Translations under genes and position numbers: made by a program
Notes under the pieces: model-generated
What the model was told of the DNA's origin: nothing
The model's database searches: none
Seen by the model: only the letters and a program-made list of their open reading frames with translations
Part shown: one piece after another, positions 6,450 through 13,305 of the stretch
How positions within the stretch are numbered: position 1 is the stretch's first letter
Layout: every line of letters starts with the position of its first letter
Source of the DNA: JAUYIW01 sp043818555
Lineage (GTDB): Bacteria; Patescibacteriota; Patescibacteriia; UBA9934
DNA: 17,156 bases
Reading direction: 5' to 3'
Assembly (NCBI GenBank): GCA_043818555.1
Contig: JBDRFP010000033.1
Coordinates: 1-17,156 of the forward strand

Positions 6450-7460
6450 TTATCCCACGTTTCCAAACTGCTGCTTAGACCATCTTCTATAACCTGAACT
6501 TTCTTTAACCGGCCGCCACCAGTCTTCGTTCTTTCTGTACCACTCGACCATTTGCGCAAGGCCTTGATCAAACGAATACGAAGGTGTCCAGCCAAGTTCT
6601 TCACGAATCTTTGTGTAATCAATTGCATATCTGCGATCCTGCCCCGGACGATCGGAAATGAACACCAGCATGTTGTCGCTTAGGCCCATCACTTTCAAAA
6701 GCGCGCGCGCGGTTTGCTCAATTGACAATTCCGTATCGCCACCCATCATGTAAGTGTGGCCAAGCACGCCTTTTTCCAAAATCGCCAAAATACCCAAATT
6801 ATGATCGCGCACATGTATCCAGTCGCGAACCTGCCTGCCATCGCCATGAATGTAAATTGGCTTGCCATCCATTAAGTTCGTAATCGAGATCGATAAAAAC
6901 TTTTCCGGGTACAAGTAAGGCCCGTAATTATTTGTGCAGTTCGATATTGTACCCTTGAGGCCGTGTGTATGAATCGCGGCTTTCACGAGGTAATCAGAAG
7001 CCGCCTTTGTGGCACTGTACGGATTTTTCGGGTCGTACGGTGTGCCTTCGTGGAACTTAGGATCATCTGGCCCAAGCGAGCCAAAAACCTCATCTGTACT
7101 AACATGATGAAACCGCTTGCCATGTTTTACGCACGCATCAATGATTCGCTGCACGCCGAGAATGTTGGTGAGGATAAACGGTTCGTTGTCCTGAATCGAC
7201 CTGTCAACATGAGTTTCTGCTGCAAAATTAACAACCGCGTCCGCCTCATTGATCAGATCATTAACCAAATCCTTATTGGTAATTGACCCATAAACAAAGC
7301 GATACCGCGGGTGAGTCTGGATATCGAGCGTGTTTGCCAAATTCCCCGCGTACGTTAACGCATCGAGGTTAATAACTTCCCAATCAGGCCGTTCGGAAAA
7401 TACCGTTCGGATAAAGTGGGAGCCAATAAATCCACAACCTCCTGTAACAAGCACTCGCAT
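6450..7460 (-). CDS. rmlB: dTDP-glucose 4,6-dehydratase (RmlB)
   Basis: Converts dTDP-glucose to dTDP-4-keto-6-deoxyglucose with tightly bound NAD+; it is the first of the three rml enzymes here. The 336-aa extended SDR has GGCGFIG at 7-13, the NLDALTYAGN signature near 31-40, NFAAETHVDRSI near 78-89, STDEVFG at 121-127 (holding the catalytic Asp-Glu) and YSATK with Y148 and K152. CTNNYGPYLYPEKF and IHVRDHN also match. Start ATG at 7460 gives the standard N-terminus; there is no Shine-Dalgarno. Upstream is a four-unit GTAGACA array and an 82-base gap from the NUDIX gene. The thymidylyltransferase rmlA that makes dTDP-glucose is not in the window. Confidence 0.97.
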   Translation of the reverse strand: MRVLVTGGCGFIGSHFIRTVFSERPDWEVINLDALTYAGNLANTLDIQTHPRYRFVYGSITNKDLVNDLINEADAVVNFAAETHVDRSIQDNEPFILTNILGVQRIIDACVKHGKRFHHVSTDEVFGSLGPDDPKFHEGTPYDPKNPYSATKAASDYLVKAAIHTHGLKGTISNCTNNYGPYLYPEKFLSISITNLMDGKPIYIHGDGRQVRDWIHVRDHNLGILAILEKGVLGHTYMMGGDTELSIEQTARALLKVMGLSDNMLVFISDRPGQDRRYAIDYTKIREELGWTPSYSFDQGLAQMVEWYRKNEDWWRPVKESSGYRRWSKQQFGNVG

Positions 7461-7469
7461 ATTGCGAAA

Positions 7470-7500
7470 GTAGACAGTAGACAGTAGTCGGTAGGCAGTA
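7470..7500. repeat. GTAGACA heptamer array before rmlB
   Basis: Four period-7 units on the plus strand, GTAGACA, GTAGACA, GTAGTCG and GTAGGCA, plus GTA. In rmlB sense it ends CTACTTTCGCAAT then the ATG, very close to the rmlD leader CTACTTCGCAAC. It is the clearest regular copy of the family. Confidence 0.9.
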
Positions 7501-7542
7501 ATTCGCCCTTCCAGAACTGTCGTATTAACAAGTATCCAGATC

Positions 7543-8109
7543 TTACCGCTCCTGCCTTAGTCCGTCAACATATTCCAAAACTCGCCCTCGTGCCATTGCC
7601 CAGGCGCTCAATGCCCAGCCGTCTACGAACTCGCCTTTGCAGATCATTTCTTCCAGCCTTTCCACCGACACAAAGAAAGCTTCGGTCTCTTCGTGTTCTT
7701 CACATTCGAGCGTTTTCTCATACAGGTCAGTTGCAAAAAAGATATGCCCGCGTTCATCAGTCGATCCTGGCGATGCTCGAAACTTTCCCATGTAATCGAG
7801 TTTCTTTGCCATGTACCCAGTCTCCTCACACATCTCCCTATTTGCTGATTCCTCTGGAGTTTCGTCAGGCTCAATAAAGCCGGCAGCAAAAGTAATGGTC
7901 TCCTGCTCAATGATCGGTCTGTAAACCCTGACGAGCAATAACTTCCCTTCCTCATTCACTGGAACGACCATTGCTCCTTCATGGGGATAGTGCGGATAGT
8001 AGTAATCGTGCGGATCGCCGTCCGGAGTCTCGAAATGAACAACCTTATATTCATGATACGGGCTTTTTGCCAGAATTTCTTCGCTGATCTTTTTCCACGG
8101 TTTGATCAT
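7543..8109 (-). CDS. NUDIX hydrolase, ADP-ribose pyrophosphatase type
   Basis: Likely splits ADP-ribose or a similar nucleotide sugar into two monophosphates in the cytosol. The 188-aa protein has a perfect NUDIX box, G77-FIEPD-E-TPEESAN-REMCEETGY99, with the metal-binding Glu residues 92, 95 and 96. Upstream features are EGAMVVPVNEEGKLLLVRVYR and the ETITFAAGFIE strand; downstream is ASPGSTDERGHIFFAT, which fits the ADP-ribose branch (NudF-like) rather than the mutator MutT branch. The start ATG at 8109 lies eight bases after the HIT stop, so the two genes probably share a transcript. There is no Shine-Dalgarno, but a TATAAT ends seven bases before the ATG and overlaps the HIT stop codon. 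Confidence 0.92.
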   Translation of the reverse strand: MIKPWKKISEEILAKSPYHEYKVVHFETPDGDPHDYYYPHYPHEGAMVVPVNEEGKLLLVRVYRPIIEQETITFAAGFIEPDETPEESANREMCEETGYMAKKLDYMGKFRASPGSTDERGHIFFATDLYEKTLECEEHEETEAFFVSVERLEEMICKGEFVDGWALSAWAMARGRVLEYVDGLRQER

Positions 8110-8116
8110 AATTACG

Positions 8117-8122
8117 ATTATA
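8117..8122 (-). promoter_or_regulatory. Putative internal -10 overlapping the HIT stop codon
   Basis: TATAAT on the minus strand contains the TAA stop of the HIT gene and is followed by seven bases and the ATG at 8109. If used, it would give a leaderless or near-leaderless NUDIX mRNA. No -35 is evident. The same layout occurs at 9541-9546. Confidence 0.35.
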
Positions 8123-8522
8123 TTTCGTTTCGAATCTGCTCTGCGATATCGGCGAGTTCTTCCTGGCTGTACTCGAGCTTTTCGTACTTTCGTTCGTCGC
8201 CTGGGTAGCGTGGCATAAAATGTAGATGCGAGTGAAAAACTTCCTGCCCGGCGTCGGCGCCGTGGTTCATTCCCAAGTTGTAGCCGGATGCGCCGAGAGT
8301 CTTGAGAATTGCTGGTGAGATTTTGTAAGTCGTACGCATCATTGCCTCAGCCGCCTCAACCGATCCAGAATTCATGTCAGTTGCATGTTCTTTGGGTATG
8401 ATCAATGCAGCTCCCTTGCTCATTGGATTGATATTCAAAAAGACGTACACGTCGTCGTCTTCGTAGATTTTATGCGAAGGAATTTCTCCTTGGATGATTT
8501 TGCAAAAGAGGCAGTCTGGCAT
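8118..8522 (-). CDS. HIT family nucleotide hydrolase/transferase (Hint-like)
   Basis: A 134-aa histidine-triad protein, the usual length for the Hint branch, which hydrolyses AMP-lysine or other purine nucleoside phosphoramidates and dinucleotides. The N-terminus has the zinc-type pair C4 and C7 in CLFCKIIQGEIPS. The active site is HSHLHFMPR with H97, H99 and H101. IIPKEHATDM and YNLGMNHGADAGQEV are also typical. The start ATG at 8522 is certain from the CLFC motif. A good promoter lies at 8572-8544, giving a leader of about 14 bases with no Shine-Dalgarno. The leader contains CTCGTAATTCGA, which recurs before the GT4 gene at 16887. The NUDIX gene follows eight bases downstream, so two nucleotide-cleaning enzymes are co-expressed. 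Confidence 0.95.
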   Translation of the reverse strand: MPDCLFCKIIQGEIPSHKIYEDDDVYVFLNINPMSKGAALIIPKEHATDMNSGSVEAAEAMMRTTYKISPAILKTLGASGYNLGMNHGADAGQEVFHSHLHFMPRYPGDERKYEKLEYSQEELADIAEQIRNEI

Positions 8523-8527
8523 AGAGT

Positions 8528-8539
8528 TCGAATTACGAG
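8528..8539. repeat. 12-bp TCGAATTACGAG shared with the GT4 leader
   Basis: TCGAATTACGAG at 8528-8539 recurs exactly at 16891-16902. In both places it lies a few bases upstream of a minus-strand ATG (8522 and 16887). It may be a shared leader or binding element. Chance is unlikely but not excluded, since the 8-bp core CGAATTAC is partly palindromic. Confidence 0.6.
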
Positions 8540-8543
8540 ATTA

Positions 8544-8572
8544 ATTATCACTTTGACGAGGTTTATTGTCGA
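8544..8572 (-). promoter_or_regulatory. Promoter of the HIT-NUDIX unit
   Basis: On the minus strand TCGACA (8572-8567) is followed by exactly 17 bases and GATAAT (8549-8544), each one mismatch from consensus. The -35 and spacer are made partly of the GTTTATTGTCGA repeat word, so the repeat overlaps the promoter. Transcription would start about 14 bases before the ATG at 8522. Confidence 0.65.
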
Positions 8573-8588
8573 AAAACAGGGTTTATTG
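8558..8588. repeat. Two-unit GTTTATTG repeat, 20-bp period
   Basis: GTTTATTGTC at 8561 and GTTTATTGTT at 8581 are exactly 20 bases apart; the first is preceded by CGAG. This is a short relative of the eight-word array at 6302-6440, with the same period and the same CGAGGTTTATT extension. Confidence 0.85.
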
Positions 8589-8590
8589 TT

Positions 8591-8625
8591 TCTCTACTTT
8601 ATACTGTCTGCTGGCTACTGACTAC
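8591..8625. repeat. GTAGACA-type heptamer array after the four-helix protein gene
   Basis: On the minus strand five period-7 units: GTAGTCA, GTAGCCA, GCAGACA, GTATAAA, GTAGAGA. The TAG of the first unit (8624-8622) is the stop codon of the upstream gene. The array is more degenerate than those at 7470 and 11014 but strictly in phase. Confidence 0.8.
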
Positions 8626-9023
8626 TTCCGTTTCTCGACTTTTGACTCTCCCAAGATCGCTGGCACTACCCAAGGGAGAAAGAATGCTACGAGCGCGATA
8701 AAAACTCGCAAATCTTCAAACACTGCCCCTTCGCGCCAGATAACTATTAAAAGCGCCAGGCCGACTGCGATCTTAACGATCGCGACCATAAGCATGCGCA
8801 AAACTCGCGATCGACCTTTCTGTAGCCCTGTACCTTCTGTGGTTCTGTAACGATACCCCCACGCTACTCCAAAGACTAACGCCGCCACTCCAAACCAATG
8901 AACCGAAAAAACATAACTCACAAACCCCGGACGCAAATAATCAGCAAAAGCAAAAACCGCATACGAAATTATTGAAACGTAGAATGCTGTTTTCGCAAAT
9001 GCTGTCATGTTGAGCCTGATCAT
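8622..9023 (-). CDS. Small four-helix integral membrane protein, unknown function
   Basis: A 133-aa very hydrophobic protein with four likely membrane helices, at about residues 8-28, 34-55, 73-97 and 104-125. They are separated by a basic loop, GYRYRTTEGTGLQKGRSRVLR, and the protein ends in the charged tail ESKVEKRK. I recognise no family motif. The ATG at 9023 overlaps the stop of the HD gene as ATGA, so translation is probably coupled; an ATG at 9008 is an alternative. It is the last gene of the operon that starts with the PgsA-like gene. Its stop codon lies in a heptamer array. Confidence 0.8.
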   Translation of the reverse strand: MIRLNMTAFAKTAFYVSIISYAVFAFADYLRPGFVSYVFSVHWFGVAALVFGVAWGYRYRTTEGTGLQKGRSRVLRMLMVAIVKIAVGLALLIVIWREGAVFEDLRVFIALVAFFLPWVVPAILGESKVEKRK

Positions 9024-9532
9024 ACAACGATCGACTTGAGTTGATCGAAAATTGGATCTTCGACACCATCGGGGACGCTATCCAGTAATAAATTACCAAT
9101 CTCTTGGCTTCGCTCAATCTCATCCGGTACATTCGTCGCCTGATAAAAGTTGTAGCTGTCGAGTGTGTCGGCTGTCTTAACAATTAAAGCCTCCACCCCA
9201 ACCTTTACGCACCTCTCAACATAGTCTTTCCTTCTTTCGTGCAAATCCTCAATGGACCGATCTTTAGTATTCGCCTTGATGATATCGAAAACCTTTTGGC
9301 CAAATTCCTCCCGGATAAACTTCTCGGGGCTCTCTGCCCACTCAATAATATCGTGCAGGAACCCAGCGATTACCACATCTTCCGAGTAACCTCGTTCATA
9401 CAAACTCATCCCGACCCTAAGCGCATGCATCAGTATCGGCTTTTTACGATCTTCATCTGCCGGCATAAACTCTGTCAATAATCGCAAAGCCTTTTCTATC
9501 TTGAACTCGAGTTGTGTGTTTCCAAGATTCAT
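9020..9532 (-). CDS. RelA/SpoT-like HD-domain phosphohydrolase
   Basis: A 170-aa HD-superfamily protein related to the N-terminal hydrolase domain of RelA/SpoT and to stand-alone (p)ppGpp hydrolases. Visible motifs are HALRVG (H36), VIAGFLHDIIEW (H60, D61 and E64), a REEFGQKVFDIIKANTKD helix pair as in SpoT, and VKTADTLDS with D122 as the last metal ligand. No synthetase, TGS or ACT domain follows, so it could only degrade. Nucleotide substrate is inferred; other small phosphate esters are possible. ATG at 9532 lies nine bases after the stop of the upstream gene, with a TATAAT overlapping that stop. It overlaps the next gene by ATGA. Confidence 0.87.
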   Translation of the reverse strand: MNLGNTQLEFKIEKALRLLTEFMPADEDRKKPILMHALRVGMSLYERGYSEDVVIAGFLHDIIEWAESPEKFIREEFGQKVFDIIKANTKDRSIEDLHERRKDYVERCVKVGVEALIVKTADTLDSYNFYQATNVPDEIERSQEIGNLLLDSVPDGVEDPIFDQLKSIVV

Positions 9533-9540
9533 ATGGTCAG

Positions 9541-9546
9541 ATTATA
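9541..9546 (-). promoter_or_regulatory. Putative internal -10 overlapping an upstream stop codon
   Basis: TATAAT on the minus strand contains the TAA stop of the 489-aa protein gene and lies eight bases before the HD gene ATG. It repeats the arrangement at 8117-8122. No -35 is evident. Confidence 0.35.
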
Positions 9547-11011
9547 AACCAAAAGGCAACCGTTCCCGGACTTCTGCCCAGAACTTGTCCCAAGTGAGCG
9601 GCTGTTTTGTAAATGTTAAATTAATCGCATGAACTTTAACTGAGTTTTGAAGCAAGCTAATGTAGGGCGCTGATATTGCGAACGTGACCGACCCGTCTGT
9701 CTGCTCAATTCCGTAAAGCGCAAACGACTCAGACGCTTTGTACCAACTTCCATCAAATTCAGGGACATTGTAACCGGCCAGAACATAATCAACATCGACT
9801 GCGCCAAGATCGGTCAGTGCTGTCAGGCGAACCGGGTCAGGGTCAAAATAAGCCGTTCGGGAAAATGCAAACTTACCGTCGCCTGCAATTTTAACATCGC
9901 CGGCCGGCGTGGCGCCAACAACCACTCCCGAATCGTCAACGGTGTAAAAAATCTTCTCATGGCTTTTGGCAATGTCAACGGTATCGCCACCAAAACTCAC
10001 AGACTGCGTAGCGTCAGCATGATAAGTTTCGAGCGTAATATGTTTGGCATTTGTAAAAAACACGCTCGGCCTCGGGCTTGGAAGATAGCCAACATCGTCG
10101 GCAATGTAAATTTGATTAACGAATGTTAAGTAGCGCTGCGAAGTTGAAAGCTCGCGCCAAAAAATGTCACTCGTGCCTGAGAGCTCAACAGAATACACTC
10201 CTTCTGGCCAGCCGTCATCAGCCAAATAAATGTCGTGCGTTGAGCTAGTCTGATTGGTAATCCTGTTGCCATCATCTTCCACAACCTCTTCCAACATTAA
10301 CTCATCATTTTCATTCCACACTCGCACAACAACATCGTCGGCTCCAACATTTCGATTCATGTCCATAAATGTGGCCTTGAGCGTAAACGGCTCGTCGCGC
10401 AGGTAGGTGACATACTTATGATACCCGCGCAGGCTAACATCAAAAGTCTGCCAGGCGTCTAGCGGAGAGTAGCCACTGATTCGGTAAGGCACATTAAAAT
10501 CGTAGTTGTACGACGCAATGCTTGATCGTGGCGGCGGGTTGTTAAAAAACTCATCGATCGATTCGTAGTTGGCCTGACGTTGCAATAGCACGGTGTTATC
10601 TTCCTCCAGCCGCGGCCACTCAGAATTTTCGATCATCAAATTATGAAGCGGGCGAAGATCGTAGGATTGGGAGTAAACATCCACTCGCGGACCAAACTCT
10701 ACAATTGGCTGCTCATAATTGTAAAACTCAACTTCTACCTCAACATCATCAAAACGAGTCGTGGGCGCATGAACGGCAAAATAAACCGGGTCTTCGTTGA
10801 TTGTAACATATGGTTCGCCGTACTGATTCACCTGTCCGCGAGTCACCCGGTCGTCAGGCAAAATCTCGTCCGCATATGGCGACATGTCTCCGACTTCGTA
10901 GCGAACTTCAAAAACCCCGCCCGGAGCAATATCGAGATACACCAAATAACCGAACAACCCGATCGGGATTAAGATAATTATTAGTTGCGCAAGGCGTGTG
11001 AGCATTTTCAT
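9542..11011 (-). CDS. Membrane-anchored extracytoplasmic protein, unknown function
   Basis: A 489-aa protein with one N-terminal membrane helix (about residues 5-27, IIILIPIGLFGYLVYL) and a long exterior part dominated by predicted beta strands. The helix resembles an uncleaved signal anchor. Features include an acidic composition, VEVEVEFYNYEQPIVEFGP, an Ig-like stretch around EPFTLKATFMDMNRNVGADD, a WPEGVYSVELSG segment and LTFVNQIYIADD. I do not recognise a family and see no catalytic motif. The gene is embedded between a GT-C-like gene (five-base gap) and the HD gene (nine-base gap), so a role in glycan assembly or display is plausible but not shown. The ATG at 11011 lies within the last unit of a heptamer array and has only a weak AGG upstream; MKM offers a second start two codons later. 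Confidence 0.85.
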   Translation of the reverse strand: MKMLTRLAQLIIILIPIGLFGYLVYLDIAPGGVFEVRYEVGDMSPYADEILPDDRVTRGQVNQYGEPYVTINEDPVYFAVHAPTTRFDDVEVEVEFYNYEQPIVEFGPRVDVYSQSYDLRPLHNLMIENSEWPRLEEDNTVLLQRQANYESIDEFFNNPPPRSSIASYNYDFNVPYRISGYSPLDAWQTFDVSLRGYHKYVTYLRDEPFTLKATFMDMNRNVGADDVVVRVWNENDELMLEEVVEDDGNRITNQTSSTHDIYLADDGWPEGVYSVELSGTSDIFWRELSTSQRYLTFVNQIYIADDVGYLPSPRPSVFFTNAKHITLETYHADATQSVSFGGDTVDIAKSHEKIFYTVDDSGVVVGATPAGDVKIAGDGKFAFSRTAYFDPDPVRLTALTDLGAVDVDYVLAGYNVPEFDGSWYKASESFALYGIEQTDGSVTFAISAPYISLLQNSVKVHAINLTFTKQPLTWDKFWAEVRERLPFGL

Positions 11012-11013
11012 AC

Positions 11014-11034
11014 TGCCTACTGTCTACTGTCTAC
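11014..11034. repeat. GTAGACA array forming a stop codon and running into the next start
   Basis: On the minus strand units GTAGACA, GTAGACA and GTAGGCA, followed by GTATG. In the upstream gene frame they encode the last residues VDSRQ and the TAG stop (11019-11017). The fourth, incomplete unit supplies the A of the next gene's ATG at 11011. So the array is the whole junction between two genes. Confidence 0.9.
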
Positions 11035-12723
11035 TTCAGCTATACGGTAAAGACTTTCATCCCCAACAGTTAAAACTGGTTCTATTTCGAGTTCCATTGG
11101 ACCAAGCACGTCGGTCTCGAGATAACTGAGGTCGTCTTCAGGCAATGTAATCCCAAAATAGTACAGTGGTGCATATTCTAGCATGACAGGCATTGCCGCG
11201 TAAGTTGATACCGATCGTAACGGCGTGATTACCCGTCGGTGTGGCCAGAGGAATTTGTCTGCACGGTCTACGATAATTATCGCTTCGTCTTCTGTGGCGT
11301 CGACAACTATAGTCTGCTTTTCGTAAAACTGCCAAAGGTGATCGCGAGTTGCGACAAGTCCGTCCGGACCTGAGAAGACACGGAAGCATGACAGGGTGGC
11401 ACAAACTATGACAATGACTATCACTATGACATTTTTTAACTTGCGCGATGAAAAGCGGTCGGCAATCCATTTGAGCGCGAGTGCCATAAGCGGAGTCGAT
11501 AAAATAAACAGCGGGAGCCAGTAACGAACATACGAGTTAGCTATTGTAATCATGTTCGGGTCTGGATTGTCGTGAAACTTCCAGCTGCCGTAAACTACAG
11601 CAAGCCAAGCCGATAGTGCCAGCGTGTAAATGATCCAGCCTCGCCAGCGCTTGGTCATAGGTCCTACAGGTCCCATCAAACCCAGCGCGACACCCACAAG
11701 CGCCAACGCGCTCATCCACGGGTAGAGCAAAAATCCATACTGCCACGCATGGCGGACAATTGCGAGCTCGTGAACCCCAAATGGGAACAGATAAACCAGC
11801 GGCCCTGGCATTGGTTCGTCAAAGAATAAAATGCGAGTTGATGGTCCAGGGTCAGCCTGATCAACAATCGCTTCGCCCTCATAGGCTGCCACAGCGCCGG
11901 AAACCGGAACCTCAACAGTGTAGCCGGTTGTAAAATAACCACCGTAGATTTGATTATTGATCGCGGCAAATGGAATCAAAACGAGCGCGACAGCTGCAAA
12001 GGCAATAATAACTTGACTAATTTTAGCCCACTTTTGACGCAGTGCAAAAACCGCAAACGCAACAACCGACACGCCAATCCAAATGACTTCCGATGTTCTA
12101 AACGCCAATGCGAGCCCTAAGAAAACTCCGCCTAGTACAAAATCAACTACAATTAAACCTCCAAGGTTTAACGTCCGACGTTTAACCTTGAAGGTTAAAC
12201 AGGGGCGTTTTACAAAAAACCAGGCCGATACGATCAAAAGCGACACAAAACCAACATTGTGCATCATGGTCCTCGCCGTGTAATACCAAAATGCCGGATG
12301 GAGCATGAGGAACAGAGCTGAAAGATCTGCAATTAACCGATCTTTGAAGATTGCGCTGATCGTGGAGCGCCAGGCCAGAATCGCTAACACTGCCAGGATC
12401 GGAGTGAGCAATAAGACAACGCCAAGTCCTTCGATCAGATCAAGCGCCTTTCCAATCACACCAAACACTACCGGTAGACCTAAGAAACTCCGCGACGCAT
12501 AATATTCACCGATCGCGACCACACTGCGCGGATGCAGCAACCCTCCAAGATCAACATTCAACTCTTCAATCGGCTGGGCACCCTCAGAAATCGCCTGAGT
12601 AAAATAATAATTCGCGTTCTCATCTGGAGAATTAAAAACAGCCGGCATGCCAACAACGAGCCAGAGTGTGCACAGAAAAAAGGCGCCAACAATGACCCCC
12701 GTTAGAATCTGCCTGATACGCAT
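11017..12723 (-). CDS. GT-C-like polytopic membrane glycosyltransferase
   Basis: A 568-aa integral membrane protein with ten or more hydrophobic helices. Helix 1 (about residues 6-28) is followed by an exterior loop with NSPDENANYYF, whose D34-E35 pair is placed like the catalytic acidic residues of GT-C enzymes (PMT/ArnT/GT39 group) that use polyprenyl-phosphate sugars. HPRSVVAIGEYY and FHDNPDPNMITIANSYVRYWLP fit such a protein. The C-terminal ~100 residues are soluble. The exact sugar and acceptor are unknown. It starts three bases after the PgsA-like gene stop (12727), has no Shine-Dalgarno and is probably translated by coupling. A cluster of GTTTAACC palindromes is embedded in frame at about residues 175-190, in a basic loop (CLTFKVKRRTLNLGG), and its C-terminus is encoded by a heptamer array. 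Confidence 0.8.
   Translation of the reverse strand: MRIRQILTGVIVGAFFLCTLWLVVGMPAVFNSPDENANYYFTQAISEGAQPIEELNVDLGGLLHPRSVVAIGEYYASRSFLGLPVVFGVIGKALDLIEGLGVVLLLTPILAVLAILAWRSTISAIFKDRLIADLSALFLMLHPAFWYYTARTMMHNVGFVSLLIVSAWFFVKRPCLTFKVKRRTLNLGGLIVVDFVLGGVFLGLALAFRTSEVIWIGVSVVAFAVFALRQKWAKISQVIIAFAAVALVLIPFAAINNQIYGGYFTTGYTVEVPVSGAVAAYEGEAIVDQADPGPSTRILFFDEPMPGPLVYLFPFGVHELAIVRHAWQYGFLLYPWMSALALVGVALGLMGPVGPMTKRWRGWIIYTLALSAWLAVVYGSWKFHDNPDPNMITIANSYVRYWLPLFILSTPLMALALKWIADRFSSRKLKNVIVIVIVIVCATLSCFRVFSGPDGLVATRDHLWQFYEKQTIVVDATEDEAIIIVDRADKFLWPHRRVITPLRSVSTYAAMPVMLEYAPLYYFGITLPEDDLSYLETDVLGPMELEIEPVLTVGDESLYRIAEVDSRQ
12153..12200. repeat. In-frame cluster of GTTTAACCTT palindromes
   Basis: Within the GT-C-like gene lie four copies of the same word in alternating orientation: TTAAACCT (12153-12160), AAGGTTTAAC (12163-12172), GTTTAACCTT (12180-12189) and AAGGTTAAAC (12191-12200). 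The last two form a perfect 10-bp inverted repeat with a one-base centre. The middle two pair over 13 positions with one mismatch around 12176. The segment encodes about 16 residues of a basic loop between membrane helices. Confidence 0.9.
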
Positions 12724-12726
12724 AAA

Positions 12727-13302
12727 TCAAAGCGAGTAAGTCAATAAAGATACGATTGCAAAAATTACCGCCAGCGCCAATGTGCCTTGCGAAATATCAA
12801 CAAACAAATCCACGCCAAGCCAGAGCGCAGTCAGCAAAAATAGCACTCCGGAAAATTCCAAGAACATTTTTACCTTCCCCCAAACATTCGCATGCGCCAC
12901 TTTGCCTTTTTGGTACCTGTACCAGCCTCCTCCGGCAATAAGAAATTCGATCGTAATTATCGCGAGCGCAAGAATCGGATTCACATACTTGGTAACAATC
13001 AATATTACCACTGACCCGATCAGCAACTTGTCTGCAACCGGATCGTAGAAGGTGCCCCAGTTAGTGATTTGTTTCCTGCACCTTGCAAGCGTGCCATCGA
13101 GTGCGTCAGTAAAAGAAACAAATATGAATAGTGGCACGCCAATCGGCCATTGCTCGAAGAATAAAAACCACAGCACAACCGGAGTCATGATCATCCTAAA
13201 AGATGTGACATGGTTTGGCTTCACCTTTTGCGGTACCAAAACCAAAAACGGCCTAAGCAACTTGTCGTGCGGGAAAAGCTTTTCTGGATCGCGAATTTTC
13301 AT
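12727..13302 (-). CDS. CDP-alcohol phosphatidyltransferase (PgsA-like)
   Basis: An integral membrane enzyme that joins a CDP-activated lipid and an alcohol phosphate, most likely CDP-diacylglycerol with glycerol-3-phosphate, on the inner leaflet. The family motif is complete: D66-x2-D69-G70-x2-A73-R74-x8-G83-x3-D87-x3-D91, in TDALDGTLARC through FYDPVADK. The 191-aa length and about five or six membrane helices fit PgsA. The N-terminus has PQKVKPNHVTSFRM, the usual NxxTxxR entry to the fold. The acceptor cannot be proven; phosphatidylinositol-phosphate synthase would share the motif. ATG at 13302 is chosen from the N-terminal match. It is first in the operon and shares the palindromic promoter with the divergent membrane protein gene, leaving a leader of only about five bases. 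Confidence 0.93.
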   Translation of the reverse strand: MKIRDPEKLFPHDKLLRPFLVLVPQKVKPNHVTSFRMIMTPVVLWFLFFEQWPIGVPLFIFVSFTDALDGTLARCRKQITNWGTFYDPVADKLLIGSVVILIVTKYVNPILALAIITIEFLIAGGGWYRYQKGKVAHANVWGKVKMFLEFSGVLFLLTALWLGVDLFVDISQGTLALAVIFAIVSLLTYSL

Positions 13303-13305
13303 ATT

